Shown here piece after piece: positions 46,956 to 58,277 of a DNA stretch of 64,000 nucleotides (position 1 is the stretch's first letter; the number at the start of each line of letters is the position of its first letter). The stretch spans positions 59,462,066 through 59,526,065 of the forward strand of contig NC_134400.1 in the NCBI RefSeq assembly GCF_050003625.1, written 5' to 3'. Below the pieces are notes generated by a model. It was not told the origin of the DNA and searched no databases. It saw nothing but the letters and a program-made list of their open reading frames with translations. Origin of the DNA: Haematobia irritans (lineage: Eukaryota; Arthropoda; Insecta; Diptera; Muscidae). The position numbers were made by a program, and so were the translations under genes.

Positions 46956-47406
46956 AAATAAAATCTGCTCCTGGACGTACAAAATTTCAATCATATCTCT
47001 CATATCAATGAACCGTCAAATATTCACATAAATACTCCTATCACCCACATTTTACCCATATGGGATTGAATCCACAAATCGCTGCCTTCCACATATAGGG
47101 AACCATTAATCTTTTATCAAAAACATGCACCTTTTCCATTAAAATAAAACAACTTATATTTTTGTTTGACCGTGTTTGCTCTTGCAAAATTTTTGTAAGA
47201 TCAAATAAATATTTGACGGAATGTGGCGCAAATATTTGCCATATGGTGGTCATACTATGATCAAACATGGTAAATATTTATTTGATGTCAAACATCTTTC
47301 TTTGCCGAAAATCAGCTGTTTTGCTGTTTGCTTCAAACAAAAGTTTGTTGGTCAGACTAGGGCAAAGAAATATTTGACAGTTTTGAACAAATATTTGACT
47401 AGTCTG

Positions 47407-47806
47407 ACCGTAGCTTCAGAGTACTATTGCAACCTTTTGAATCAATTTAATGTACAAACTCGAGAAAAATGACCTGGCTTACAACACAAAAAAATAATTT
47501 TTCATCAAGACAACGCACCAGCGCACAAGAGTGTTTTAACAATGGCTAAAATCAACGATTTAAAGTACGAGTTGCTTGACCACCCACATTATTCTCCTCA
47601 TTTAGCTCCCAATGACTTTTACTTGTTCTCAAATCTAATTTGAAGACCTTGAGGAAAACTATTTCAATCAAGGGATGGAATTGCTAGAAAAGCGTTGGGC
47701 GCAGTGTATTGAAGTTTCAGGAGATTATATTGAAAAATGAAAATATTTTTGAAAAACTAACTATTCTCTTTCATTGATAGGCTAAGAAGTTTCCGAACCG
47801 CCCTCG
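47407..47806 (+). pseudogene. mariner transposase C-terminal remnant with right terminal repeat
   Basis: It reads SEYYCNLLNQFNVQTREK, stop, then IIFHQDNAPAHKSVLTMAKI and DHPHYSPHLAPNDFYLFSNL, giving the second and third catalytic Asp residues. It ends with TAGGCTAAGAAGTTTCCGAA at 47771 and CCCTCGTA, the complement of the left end at 6663. The N-terminal half is replaced by the CAGACTAG unit. Together with 6663-7627 it shows all parts of the same mariner family, but neither copy is active. Confidence 0.85.
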
Positions 47807-47861
47807 TATTACAGAAAAAGGTGCTAAGAATTCAAAGAAACATGGTGGAAGTGACAGCCCT

Positions 47862-47910
47862 ATTAAGATGCAGGCTCACTTAGACTGTTCAGTCCATTGT
47901 GATACCACAT
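47862..47910 (-). repeat. LINE 3'-tail fragment
   Basis: GGCTCACTTAGACTGTTCAG and TCCATTGTGATACCACATTA match the 17960-18207 tail in reverse. Confidence 0.5.
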
Positions 47911-48361
47911 TAACTAAAAGTACTTATTACATATGGGCAATTCTAGTTTTAACCGCTGAACCTTCTCGATTATTTTCTTCTGTTGAACCTACCAGATTGT
48001 TCCAAAAACATTACCAGACTGCTTAAGTTAATTTGCTTACGCCTTAAGGCCTGTACTCTGTTCGGTTTTCGCGTTGAAACTCAAAAAATGCGAAAAGCTA
48101 GCGAAATTTTTTCCATTTGTGGTACTTAGTTTTTTTCGAGTTGAACAACTGACGTTTATAGCATGGCGCCATTTGCAATGTGAATTAAGAAATAATTTAT
48201 TTATTAAAACTGTTTGTGTGGGTTTAAAACGCAAACACGGACCATATTATTGTTCCGAAAATATACAAAGGATCAAAGGAGTAGCAGATTAATTGCCCAA
48301 GGAAAAATAAAATGTTAATTTTGTAATAGCATGCACCAACTTAGTTCAATATCGCTCCCTG
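47911..48361. other. intron with a dispersed repeat shared with 22677-22785
   Basis: 48280-48360 (AATTGCCCAAGGAAAAATAA and AATATCGCTCCCTGTTA) recurs inside the family A copy at 22053. 48050-48130 has a GCCTGTACTCTGTTCGGTTT start that looks like a MITE end. No gene. Confidence 0.45.
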
Positions 48362-48622
48362 TTACCTAAATAAACACCGCTTTCTATGTGCGAAATAATG
48401 GTTTCTATAAAATTTCTTCGCAAGAATGAACATAGTACCTGCATTTACACAAAATGCAGGACACTCACACAAAAGGTGTTTAATTGATTCCATTTCCTCC
48501 GCATCATGACAGCTCATACAATAGTCATTATACTTCGCGCCAATAGTTTTTGCAAAATCCCCTATCAGGCAGCGACCCGTTATAGCAGATATCAGGAGTG
48601 ATATCTGACGTCTCGAGAACAC
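48362..48622 (-). pseudogene. LINE C-terminal zinc-binding tail fragment
   Basis: The minus strand reads RRQISLLISAITGRCLIGDF, then CMSCHDAEEMESIKHLLCEC, the Cys/His-rich tail that closes LOA/R1-type LINE ORF2 after the RNase H region. The frame is open for 86 codons. Confidence 0.7.
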
Positions 48623-48886
48623 TAGCTATCTAGTGTGCGGTTTAAGTTTAAATGGGGCCATATTTGCTTGCACTCAGAGAAGAGTGAATCCATTAGCGAG
48701 TTATTTTTATCTAACCAGTGTTAATATTGAACTTCGTATGTCGCTAAAGAAGCATGCACCCATAGTAAGTTCGCCATTTTCCTATAGTTTAGTAATTTGT
48801 TTTAACTTACTCTTCTGTAGTACAAATCCTTTGGAATCATTTATTAGATTTTATTTTTATCATGTTATAAAAATTTTACCTTTTGT

Positions 48887-48958
48887 CCGCACGGAGGATC
48901 GAACCGCGTACCATCAGTTTTCTCCCTAAACTCACTATCCACTGGGCCACTGAGCTCT
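48887..48958 (-). other. tRNA-like module 1, diverged
   Basis: The minus strand has a B-box-like GGTTCGATCCTCC and A-box-like TGGCCCAGTGGATAG. Close to module 1 but with a changed middle. Preceded by the TACAAAT...TTTTACCTTTTG sequence usual in family A. Confidence 0.5.
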
Positions 48959-49844
48959 TACACGCATCAACAACCAAATATAACTTTGTTTATTCTTTTC
49001 TTGCTTGGCTGCATGTATTCATTAACACATACAGTCAAGGGGGTCTATTTTTAGAAACACCACACGAACACATGTTTCGGAGACGAACTATTGTCTAGAA
49101 GTAGATTCACTCAACGGTAGATAGAATTGACATTCATCGTTAGTTTATTTATATTAAAAATGGAAATTTCATGTCCAACTAGACTTCGTAGTATTGCACA
49201 GTAAAAGTTCAGTAACGCTAAGAAACTTCTTCGTACGTTCGAGAAAATACGTATTCCCTATTATTATATTTGCTTCAGTGCTGGTAATGGCCGTAAGTTC
49301 AATTTACTTCCACTGAGTTAATTTTATTCATCAATAGTTAAATTTAACTAATTGTGACTAAAATTTTTAACTACTCTATATTATGGAATTTACTTGTAGT
49401 TACGACGTTAAATTTTCTGAGTGGTTTCGTTACAACCCTTGCAATTCTCCCATCGAACATTTGCCATCATAACAGCCTTCTCATGAATCTTAAATACCCA
49501 CCACCATGAATCAAATATAATAGTTTCCTTTCAAAATTTCAGTGAGGTTTGATGACAGATATTTTCCTAAATCAGTTCAACCAGTACGCTTCCCACAGAT
49601 AAATGTAAAGATTTTACCTATGAAGACTAGATCAAATTCTGAATTTATAAGAACCATTTTTTGTTTGAGTTTTAGAGGAATCATAAACATCTCTTGTAAG
49701 TATGCAAGAAAATGATAAAATAACGCCTTGATTTGAAATCTAAAATCTATAGATTTTCATCCCAATTATTTAAACGATTACGAGAAGTAAAATCTGGAAA
49801 TTTTGCATTCAGTTTCAAGCAATTTTCATGATCAGTGTGCCTTC
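48959..49844. other. intron, nothing recognised
   Basis: No repeat match or coding signal seen. Confidence 0.35.
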
Positions 49845-51390
49845 TATACCCTCAATAAGTGAAATCAGTCTATATGGATGCCTTACCAAATGGACCGTTA
49901 AAACTAAATCATATACACTTTGTTATGGGTCTAAAATACCAGTGTATTTTCAATTTGTGGCAAATCGAATAAAAACTACAATTTCTAGAAACCCTAGGAG
50001 TTAAATCGGAAGTTCGGTGTAATGTGGGCTATACCAAAACATGGAAGGATACACACAGTATTCAGCACATTTAATTGTAGTTCTAGAATCTAGACCCTAA
50101 ATCGGAGGGCCGGTTTATAAGGGGGCTATATCAAAAACTGTACCGATAATCCCCATTTTCGGCACATCTCTTTATTTTCCTACAATAACTCTAGATTTCC
50201 AATTTCAGGCAAATTTGGTAAAAACTACGGATTCTAGAAGCCCAAGAAGTAAAATCGGGAGATCGCTCTATATGGGGGCTATATCAAAACATGGACCGAT
50301 AATCACCATTTTCGGCACATCTCTTTATTTTCCTAGAATGCCTCTAGATTTTCAATTTAAGAAAAATTGGGTAAAAACTACGGATTCTAGAAGCCCAAGA
50401 AGTAAAATCGGGAGATCGCTCTATATGGGGGCTATATCAAAACATGGACCGGTACACTCCATTTTCGGAACACCTCTTTATGGTCCTAGAATACCTCTAG
50501 ATTTCCAATTTCAGGCAAATCGGATAGAAAATACACTTTCTAGACGCCCAAGAAGCAAAATCGGGAAATCGGTCCATATGGGGGCTATACCAAAACATGG
50601 ACCGATAGGCACCATTTTCGGTACACTTTTTGATGGTCCTAAAATACCTCTAGATTTCCCATTTCAGGCAAATTGGATAAAAATTACAATTTTTATAAGC
50701 CCAAGACCCCAAATCGGGAGGTCGGTTTATATGGGGACTATATCAAAACTTGGACCGGTATTACCCATCTTCGAACTTGACCTGCCTGCAAACAAAAGAC
50801 GAATCTGTGCCAAATTTCAGGACGATAGCGCCATTATTGAAGGCTGTAGCGTGATTACAACAGACAGACAGACGGACATGCTTATATCGTCTTAGAATTT
50901 CTCCCTGATCAAGAATATATACTTTATATAAACCGAAATCGATATTTCGATGTGTTACAAATGGAATGACAAACTGATTATACCGCCGTCACCATTCTAT
51001 GGTGGTGGGTATAAAATGTTATATCGAAACATCGATCAATATACATTGCAGCAGACATTGCCTCTACACCCAAGAAGTCAAATACAGGTCGGCGTATATT
51101 GGGGCTATTCCAAAACTATTCCATTTTCGGCACACCTATTTCAGGCAATTAGAACAAAAATAGGGGCGTCTATATACATGGATCGATACACACTTTATTT
51201 GACACACATAATTGTGAACATAAAGTACCTCTTTATTTGCAATTTCAGATATATCAAGACCCCAATGGACCGGTATAGACCATCTTCGATCTGGACCTGC
51301 CCGCAGACAACAGTTCAGGGCGCTGTAGCGTGATTACCACAAGTAAGAGAGGCGGACATAGTTGGCAAACTTATAATACCAATATCAAAC
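49845..51390 (+). mobile_element. Helentron-like family E with exact 153-bp array
   Basis: Units share GCCCAAGAAGTAAAATCGGG; the CCCAAG landmark lies at 50241, 50394, 50547 and 50700, each step exactly 153 bp. Because 153 is 51 codons, one frame stays open for 226 codons (50215-50895), with a repeating IGRSLYMGAISKHGP peptide. That frame has no other domain and is judged a by-product of the repeat. The left part (49845-50100) is decayed. Terminal sequence CCGTCACCATTCTATGGTGG near 50985 resembles the family B hairpin. Confidence 0.7.
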
Positions 51391-51668
51391 AGAAAAAAAA
51401 TATTTCCAATTAAATAGTTGATTGAAGTTGTAAAATTTTTCAATTAATAAATTAAATTGAGTTTTGCAATCAACATCAATAAAATATGTGCTTGAATCAA
51501 TTAAAAGAATAATTGAAATTTTCTGATGAAATCAATAATTTTTTTAACCAAGTATTTTTTATGCCCAATGAAAACTGTGATTGATACTATAATTTTCGTG
51601 ATTGAAGACTTTTCAATTAAATTAATTGGATCAATTAATTTCGTGATTGAATCAGAACAATTTTTTAT
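51391..51668. mobile_element. CACACAAAA-type MITE fragment
   Basis: Starts CAGAAAAAAAATATTTCCAA and carries the AATTAATTGGATCAATTAAT motifs of 59153-59727; ends are decayed. Confidence 0.55.
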
Positions 51669-52199
51669 GAGCACCATTCCATGGTGGTGGCTATAAAAAC
51701 TAGATTCGCTTGGTTATATTAATTTTCTTTTAACGAATAGTTTCAAGTGTGTCGTAATTATGTGTACAACTTATAGGTTAAGGTATGTACTATGTTCAGT
51801 TGTCATCTACTTCATATTATTTTGGAACCACAAATAGCTGACCCAAATGTGGTAAGTATACACCGAAAGAAAAAGCGTTCGTCACATTGACGAGTCAGTT
51901 TCATCAACGTGTTTTCGTCTATACGATGAAAAGGTTCGTTCTTGTGAGTATTTCGACGAAATCAATCATTAATGTCTATATTTCTTCTTTTTATGGTTCG
52001 TCACATTGACGATCTATTTGCTCCTTTATTCAGGGAAAGTTTCCCAAAACTAACGTTTGAATTAAATTAATTTTTTCGATATGAAGTCCCATTATAAGAA
52101 TTCCACATTTTAATATAAGGTGGACAAAAGTGTTTTATTTCTTGATGTATCACTGATGATGGTTTTCGTAAATGCGATGAAAACATCTTCAATTCGCTG

Positions 52200-52850
52200 T
52201 CGAATATAGTACATACACTGTCTTTCTCTCAGAGCGCAAGTAGTGAAGTGAAGAGAACACTTGCTTGTCAAATACCACCAAGTACTTATCCGAAACAATA
52301 CCTGTTCCGGAAAAAAGGAACAATAAAAATGTAAGTACTTGAGAAAAAGTACAACATGGAGTCTCTTCACTTCTCGTGGTACCACAAGTATTTCTCAGTT
52401 ATGTGCGAAGCAAAACTTTCCATTATTATTAATCATAGATATGTACGTATGTCACATATTTCATATATTTATGTATGTCACACACTTACCTTAACGTTTG
52501 TCGTTCTTTATAACAAACCGAAAACATACATTATGGAGAGAGTAATTGTTTTTTTTTTTTTTGTATTTCTGAAACTGCACGTGGTACATGGAGTACTCTA
52601 TGAAGTTTTGTTCTCGCAACATACTCGACGTGATCACTCTGAGTACACTTCAATAAGAGAGAAAGAGGAATATGTGTTTGTTGGTAGTGAAGACATCAGA
52701 GTAACAACAAGAAATTACTCGTGGCTTTTGGTGTTCATCAAAATGTGCACCAATTGTTTTGCGACTCTTTCAAATAGATGTACTTGTAGCAAGTACACGT
52801 GTACTCCGCATTTACAAATGGAATTGTGGAGACCTCTAGTATATAAACAA
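52200..52850. other. insertion in zinc-finger transposon, unclassified
   Basis: Absent from the inner copy at the matching place. It has GGTACCACAAGTATTTCTC/AGTACTTGAGAAAAAGTAC and similar inverted motifs and a 167-codon open frame with no recognised domain (not called). No clear terminal repeat pair. Confidence 0.4.
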
Positions 52851-53031
52851 TATATATGATTGTAATTTGTTCATTAGTAATAAAGTCGAATCAATCGTCA
52901 ATGTGACGAAACAGTGTTCAATTCGATGATATAATTCATTCGCTCAGTAGATATGTATTCTCTACCTACCTAAAACAAAAACACACATACAAATGCGCTT
53001 GCTACGTTTTTTTTTCAAATAAAGGTACACT

Positions 53032-53577
53032 CCCTGCAAACATTTTCTATCGAAAGTGTATCGAAGTAGTTTCGCCGCGGAAGATAAAACTTTCGCAGGC
53101 GAAATCATCTTCTTATCGAATTAGGGTCCCCGTTCGGGAACAAATGTCCCACTACGCGATAGTGTTCTCGGGGAATCGAACCAGTGACTAAAAGTAGTTA
53201 GAAAAGCGATAGTTATTTTTATAAAAAAATGAAAATGATGATCGGATGCACCGAGCATTGAACTCGGAACCTTTCGTTTTCAAGTCAGAGACTCTCCCTC
53301 TGTGCCACCCACGCTCGTTGGTTGATTGTGGCTTTTTGCACACATGTACTCTCAGAGAGGTGCTATTGAAAAATTAGCTATGTCGATGTGTGGAGTCTAT
53401 ATTTAGATTTTTGATCGCTGTTAGAGTCGAATTTGTTTCGAAACGGAAACACCCCACGCGATAGTTGTTTTTATTGTTGCTGTGCTTGAGATTTTACCAC
53501 CAGAAAACTTCCTGGCGATCCGAAATAGTGACATCTTAGCGAAAGACGATAAAACTATCACCCAAATGTTGGCAGGG
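53032..53577. mobile_element. CCCTGC MITE with tRNA-like module
   Basis: 546 bp. Ends CCCTGCAAACATTT and the complement of AAATGTTGGCAGGG; flanked by CT on both sides. The inner copy of the host transposon shows the empty site near 56703. A tRNA-like segment lies at 53245-53316. Confidence 0.75.
53245..53316 (-). other. tRNA-like segment in CCCTGC MITE
   Basis: The minus strand shows A-box-like TGGCACAGAGGGAGAG, then GACTTGAAAACG in the anticodon region and B-box-like GAGTTCAATGCTC with a pairable T stem. A third, unrelated tRNA-like module carried by a MITE here. Confidence 0.45.
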
Positions 53578-53668
53578 CTAATGAGAGCAAAGTTATTTTG
53601 TGTTGGGTATTTCATGATCTCTCCACTTTAAACGAGAATTTGAGCAAACATTTGTTCACGTGGTTGTT

Positions 53669-55135
53669 ATACCCACCACCATAGGATGGGGGGGGGGGGG
53701 GGGGGGGGTATATTAACTTTGTCATTCCGTTTGTAACACATCGAAATATTGCTCTAAGACCCCATAAAGTATATATATATCTGGGTCGTGGTGAAATTCT
53801 GAGTCGATCTAAGCATATCCGTCCGTCCGTCTGTTGAAATCACGCTAACTTCCGAACGAAACAAGCTATCGACTTGAAACTTGGCACAATTAGTTGTTAT
53901 TGATGTAGGTCGGATGGTATTGCAAATGGGCCATATCGGTCCACTTTTACGTATAGCCCCCATATAAACGGACCCCCAAATTTGGCTAGGAGACCCTCTA
54001 AGAGAAGCAAATTTCATCCGATCCGGCTGAAATTTGGTACATGGTGTTAGCATATGGTCTCTAACAACCACGCAAAAATTGGTCCACAACGGTCTATAAT
54101 AATATATAGCCCCCATATAAACCGATCCCCCGATTTGGCTTTCGGAGCCTCTAAGAAAAGCAAATTTCATCCGATCCAGCTGAAATTTGGTACATTGTGT
54201 TAGTATATGGTCTTTAACAACCATGCAAACATTGGTCCATATCGGTCCATAATTATTATAGCCCCCATATAAACCGATCCCCAGATTTGGCTTGCGAAGC
54301 CTCTAAGAGAAGCAAATTTCATCCTATCCGGCTGAAATTTGGTACATGGTGTTAGTATATGGTCTCTAATGACCATGCAAAAATTGGTTCACCAGATTTG
54401 ACCTTCGGAGCCCCTTGGAAGACCAAAATTCATCGGATTCGGTTGAAATTTGGTACGTGATGTTAGTATATGGTATCCAACAACCACGCATGAATTGGTT
54501 CATATCAGTCCATAATTATATACAGCCCCATATAAACCGATCCCCAGATTTGACCTCCGGTGTCTTGTGGAGAAGCAAAATTCATCCGATCTGGTTGAAA
54601 TTTGGTACGTGGTGGTAGTATATGATATTTAACAACCATGCCAAAAGTGGTCCACATCAGTCCATAATCATATATAGCCCCCATATAAACCGATACCGAA
54701 ATTTGGTTTTGGAGCCTCTTGGAGGAGCAAATTTCATCCGAGTCAGTTGAAATTTGATACATTGTGCTAGTATATGGCCGTTAACAACCCTGCCTATAGC
54801 CCTCAGATAAATCGATCCCCAATCACACAAAAATTGGTCCATATCAAGTTCATAATTGTATATAGCCCCCATAAAAGCGACCCCCACATTTCAATTCTGG
54901 CTCCCTACGTACCGTGCAAAAGTCCATATCGATTCGTAATTATTTGTAGACTTACATACCTTTTTGTCTAATATATACCACGTGTGGACTAACTCACAAT
55001 TTAGAAAACGATTTAAGATACCACAACCCAAGTAATTCGATTGTGTATAACAGTCTTTCGTAGAAGTTTCTACGCAATCCATGGTGGAGGGTACATAAGA
55101 TTCGGCCTGGCCGAACTTACGGCCGTTTATACTTG
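53669..55135 (-). mobile_element. Helentron-like family B element, reverse, with 21-G run
   Basis: The left end ATACCCACCACCATAGGATG runs into 21 consecutive G (53688-53708), then TATATTAAC. The CCGTCCGTCTGTTGAAATCA and AACGAAACAAGCTATCGACT blocks, 153-type units (53990-54900) and a terminal AACTTACGGCCGTTTATACTTG follow. The inner paralogue at 56800 shows the uninterrupted GGTTGTTTTTAAATTGG, so the insertion is inside a T run, as described for Helentrons. Confidence 0.78.
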
Positions 55136-55393
55136 TTTTTAAATTGGCACAATTAAATTGACGAAAAAAGTAATCAAGTAGATGAAAAATGTCCTCTACT
55201 CCGTTGATGTGTATTCAAATGTTGTGTGTTGTTGTTTTTTTCTGCGCTGTAAGAATATCTCAAATGGTTCTTCTCATTTGATGATTTTAGTTCAAAGTGT
55301 AAAGTTGGTCGCGCATGCCGAAAATAAAGAGATAATTTATTAAAGTTGTGAAAGTGAAAAGAAAAACAAAAAAGTAAGTAAAAACTAAAAGAT

Positions 55394-56033
55394 ATGAAGT
55401 GTTACATATGCAATAAACTTTTTAACCAAAATGAAGAATATTTTAAACATTTAAAATGTTATCGTGTGCTTAAACACACATACAGTCGACGATGTTGTGG
55501 GACATTATACAAGGATGCTTCTTCTTTTGACAGACATGTTCGAACAAAACATTCATCTAATAAAGAAAAAGCGCCTGTGCTTGAGGAAAAAATAGAAAAT
55601 GAATTCGTTACTATTTTGAAGAACACAATGGAGTGTTCTAGCGAATATAACAAGCGTAATTTTAAATTTATTTCGGACAATTTATTGTTTTACAAAACAT
55701 TTATATATGTCATACATTTATGGAAGTATTTCTAAATTTACAGATAATTGCCGCAACATTTTTCGTTCTGTGAAAACCGAATATCATCTTAAACTGAAAT
55801 TAAAGGAGGAAGACGTATTGAATGAACAAAAAATTAAAAAGGAACTTTTGGGCACACAAATGGTGAGTTGATTTTGTTCAAAATTCTACTAGGATCGAAT
55901 ATATTTTGTAACAATTCAAAATAACAATTTTTAAATTCTTCTTTATAAGTTTTTTTACTCCACAGGCTGAACCAGTAAAACCTTTCATCCTTACTATTGG
56001 TTATCTAAACACAACTAAGGAAACGGAATGTTT
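55394..56033 (+). pseudogene. transposon zinc-finger gene, two exons, frameshifted
   Basis: An ATG at 55394 opens CYICNKLFNQNEEYFKHLKC, a Cys2-His-Cys-like finger, then a second finger-like block ending SSFDRHVRTKH. Basic and acidic linker sequence follows. The open frame stops at 55733, but after a one-base shift near 55700 it continues as GSISKFTDNCRNIFRSVKTE and KKELLGTQM, then a GT donor at about 55863. A pyrimidine-rich AG acceptor at 55970 opens AEPVKPFILTIGYLNTTK. The family is unknown to me; the N-terminal finger arrangement resembles DNA-binding domains of insect DNA transposons. The rest of the gene was lost or displaced by the inner copy. The corresponding region of the inner copy (57125-57480) is more damaged. 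Confidence 0.65.
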
Positions 56034-56045
56034 TGTGTATCTATA

Positions 56046-58277
56046 CACCGAAAGAAAAAGCTTTCGTCACATTGACGATTCAGTTTCATCAATGCGTTTT
56101 CGTCTATGCGATGAAAAGTTTCGTCCATGGGAATATTTCGGTAGTCCACGTGACGAAATCAATCAATAAAGTCAATTTTTGTTCTTTTCATAGTTCGTCA
56201 CATTGACGATCTAGTGTCGTCTACGGGACGAAATTATTTTCTTCCCGATTCAGGGAAAGTTAACCAAAATAAACATTTGATCTAAATTTATTTCATGTAT
56301 ATGAAGTCCCATTATATGAATTCCACATTTTAATATAAGTTGGACAAAAGTTTTAAGTATTTTATTTCCATGATGTATCAATGATGCTGGTATTCGTCAA
56401 TGCGATGAAAGAATCTTCAAATTCATGAAACACACTTTTCTTTGACATATGTGTCGAAAAAATCTCAATACTAAATAAAACGATATACGGTATATGGATG
56501 ATTGTAACTTACATTTTCTATTAGTACTAAAGTGAAGCACCTAAAAGTCAAATTAATCGATAATTTGACGAAACTGAGAATCGAATGCGATGATAAAATT
56601 CGTACGTTCTGTAGATGTGTTTTTATATCGCTACCTAAAAAACACACACAGTCAAATGCGCTTGCTACGTTTCTTTTTTTTTTTCAAATAACTGTACACA
56701 GCTTTTTTTAATGAGAGCAAAGTTATTTGTTGGGTATTTCATGCTCTCTCCATATATAACTTAGCTCAAGCGAGAATATGGGCAAGCACTTGTTCAAATG
56801 GTTGTTTTTAAATTGGCTTCCAAGATGTATGAGAACAATTAAAGTTGTCAAATTGACGAAAAAAGTAATCAAGTAGATGAAAAATTTAATCTACTCCGTT
56901 GATATGTATTTAAATACTAATGCAATAACACATCCATAACATACGTAGTTGTGTGGTAGATATATAGTTTTTTATGTGTGCTAAGAATATCTCAAATGGT
57001 TCTTCTCGGTTGATGAGTTTAGTTCAAAGTTTTAAGGTGGTCGCGCATGACTAAAATAAAGAGCTTATTGATTAAAGTTGTGAAAGTGAAAAGAAAAACA
57101 AAAAAGTGAGTGAAAACATAAAGAAATGAAGAGTTATATATGTGCAATAAATTGTTTAACCAAAATGAGGAATATTTTAAGCATTTAAAATGTTATAATT
57201 TGTTTCAACACATAGACAGTCGACGATGTTGTGGGACATTATAAAGGATGCTTCTCCTTTTGAGAGGCATGCTCGACCAAACCATTCATCTAATAAAGAA
57301 AAAAGCGCTTGCTCAAAATTCTAATAGGATCGAATATATTTTACAATAATTCAAAATATAAATTTTATAATTCTTCTTTATACATTTTTTACTCCACAGG
57401 CTGAACCTATAAAACTTTTCATCCTTGCTATTGGTGATCTAAACACTTTTGAGGTAACATAATGTTTGTGTATATATGATCAATTTATCAAAATCAACAG
57501 CTTTCGAAGACAAGTAAATATTTGTATGTGTATGAGAAATTTTATATACGTATTTATTTCGATAGTTGTACTTTGTTTCAAATAAGTAAAATTAAAATTT
57601 AATTAAAACAAAAAACACTATGGTTGTTTATTAAAAGTGTCGTAGAAAATATTTCTGATCATTCATTTATCAAATTGATGTAATCTATTCAACAATACAA
57701 GTCAAATTTGTGATAAGGACTGGAATGTTCGAAATGTAAACGAATTGATACTATCGAGTGGACGAATATAATAATATCCGTCCATTCATTAATATAAATT
57801 TGTCTCGTTACGAACATCCGCCCTTACCACAAAACCTTGATGAATATATTACATAAAATTTATGAACGGTTTACATCACATTGATGAATCGATTACATCA
57901 AATTGATGGATCGATTACATCATATTGATGGATGGATTATGTCAAATTTAGGAAAAACATTCATCGCTGTGACGATCGCGTTTGTAGCGACGACGAAAGA
58001 GAATCGTCCTTTTGAAAAATTTCATCATCGCATGGATGAAAGAGAATAATCGCAGATACGAAAAGCATAATTGCATAGATGAAATACTTTCATCACCTGG
58101 ACGTAATATAGTGATCTATGGGATGTCAATATGTTCATCACAACGATGAATTAAAATTCATCGCGATGACGAAAAATTCATCACCGGGATGAAATGTTAC
58201 TTTAGCTCATTTTTGACGAAAAATTCGTCACCGGGACGTACGAATTCGCTCTCGTGACGTACATTTTCCTTTCAGTG
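56046..58277 (+). mobile_element. zinc-finger transposon, inner copy inserted in its own kind
   Basis: 2232 bp. It starts CACCGAAAGAAAAAGCTTTC and ends TTTTCCTTTCAGTG, with TA at 56044-56045 and 58278-58279. It is inserted in the outer copy just after its second-exon region; the outer sequence resumes at 58280 with AAATCAACAGCTTTCGAAGA, which also occurs inside this copy at about 57493. The right third is dense in CATCAATTTGATG-type motifs. Confidence 0.85.

Larger units (their letters stand above)
45174..47406. mobile_element. unit bounded by 19-bp inverted repeat CAGACTAGTCAAATATTTG
   Basis: The left end CAGACTAGTCAAATATTTG and the right end CAAATATTTGACTAGTCTG are perfect complements. The motif CAAATATTTGAC recurs subterminally on both sides. 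There is no matching target duplication, and the flanks belong to two different broken transposons. Inside are a decayed family C-like array (45590-46320) and a hAT-like MITE (46375-46955). Confidence 0.65.

Noticed and set aside
50215..50895. 226-codon open frame, the longest in the window
   Set aside because: It is a 153-bp tandem repeat (51 codons per unit) in a Helentron-like element, so one open unit keeps the whole array open. No start context, domain or flanking gene structure supports a protein.
52356..52859. 167-codon open frame
   Set aside because: No recognised domain, odd composition, lies in an insertion within a transposon and has no homologue in the inner copy.
53754..54224. 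156-codon minus-strand open frame
   Set aside because: It is the reverse reading of the family B 153-bp array (GGSVYMGAIYYYRP type peptide).
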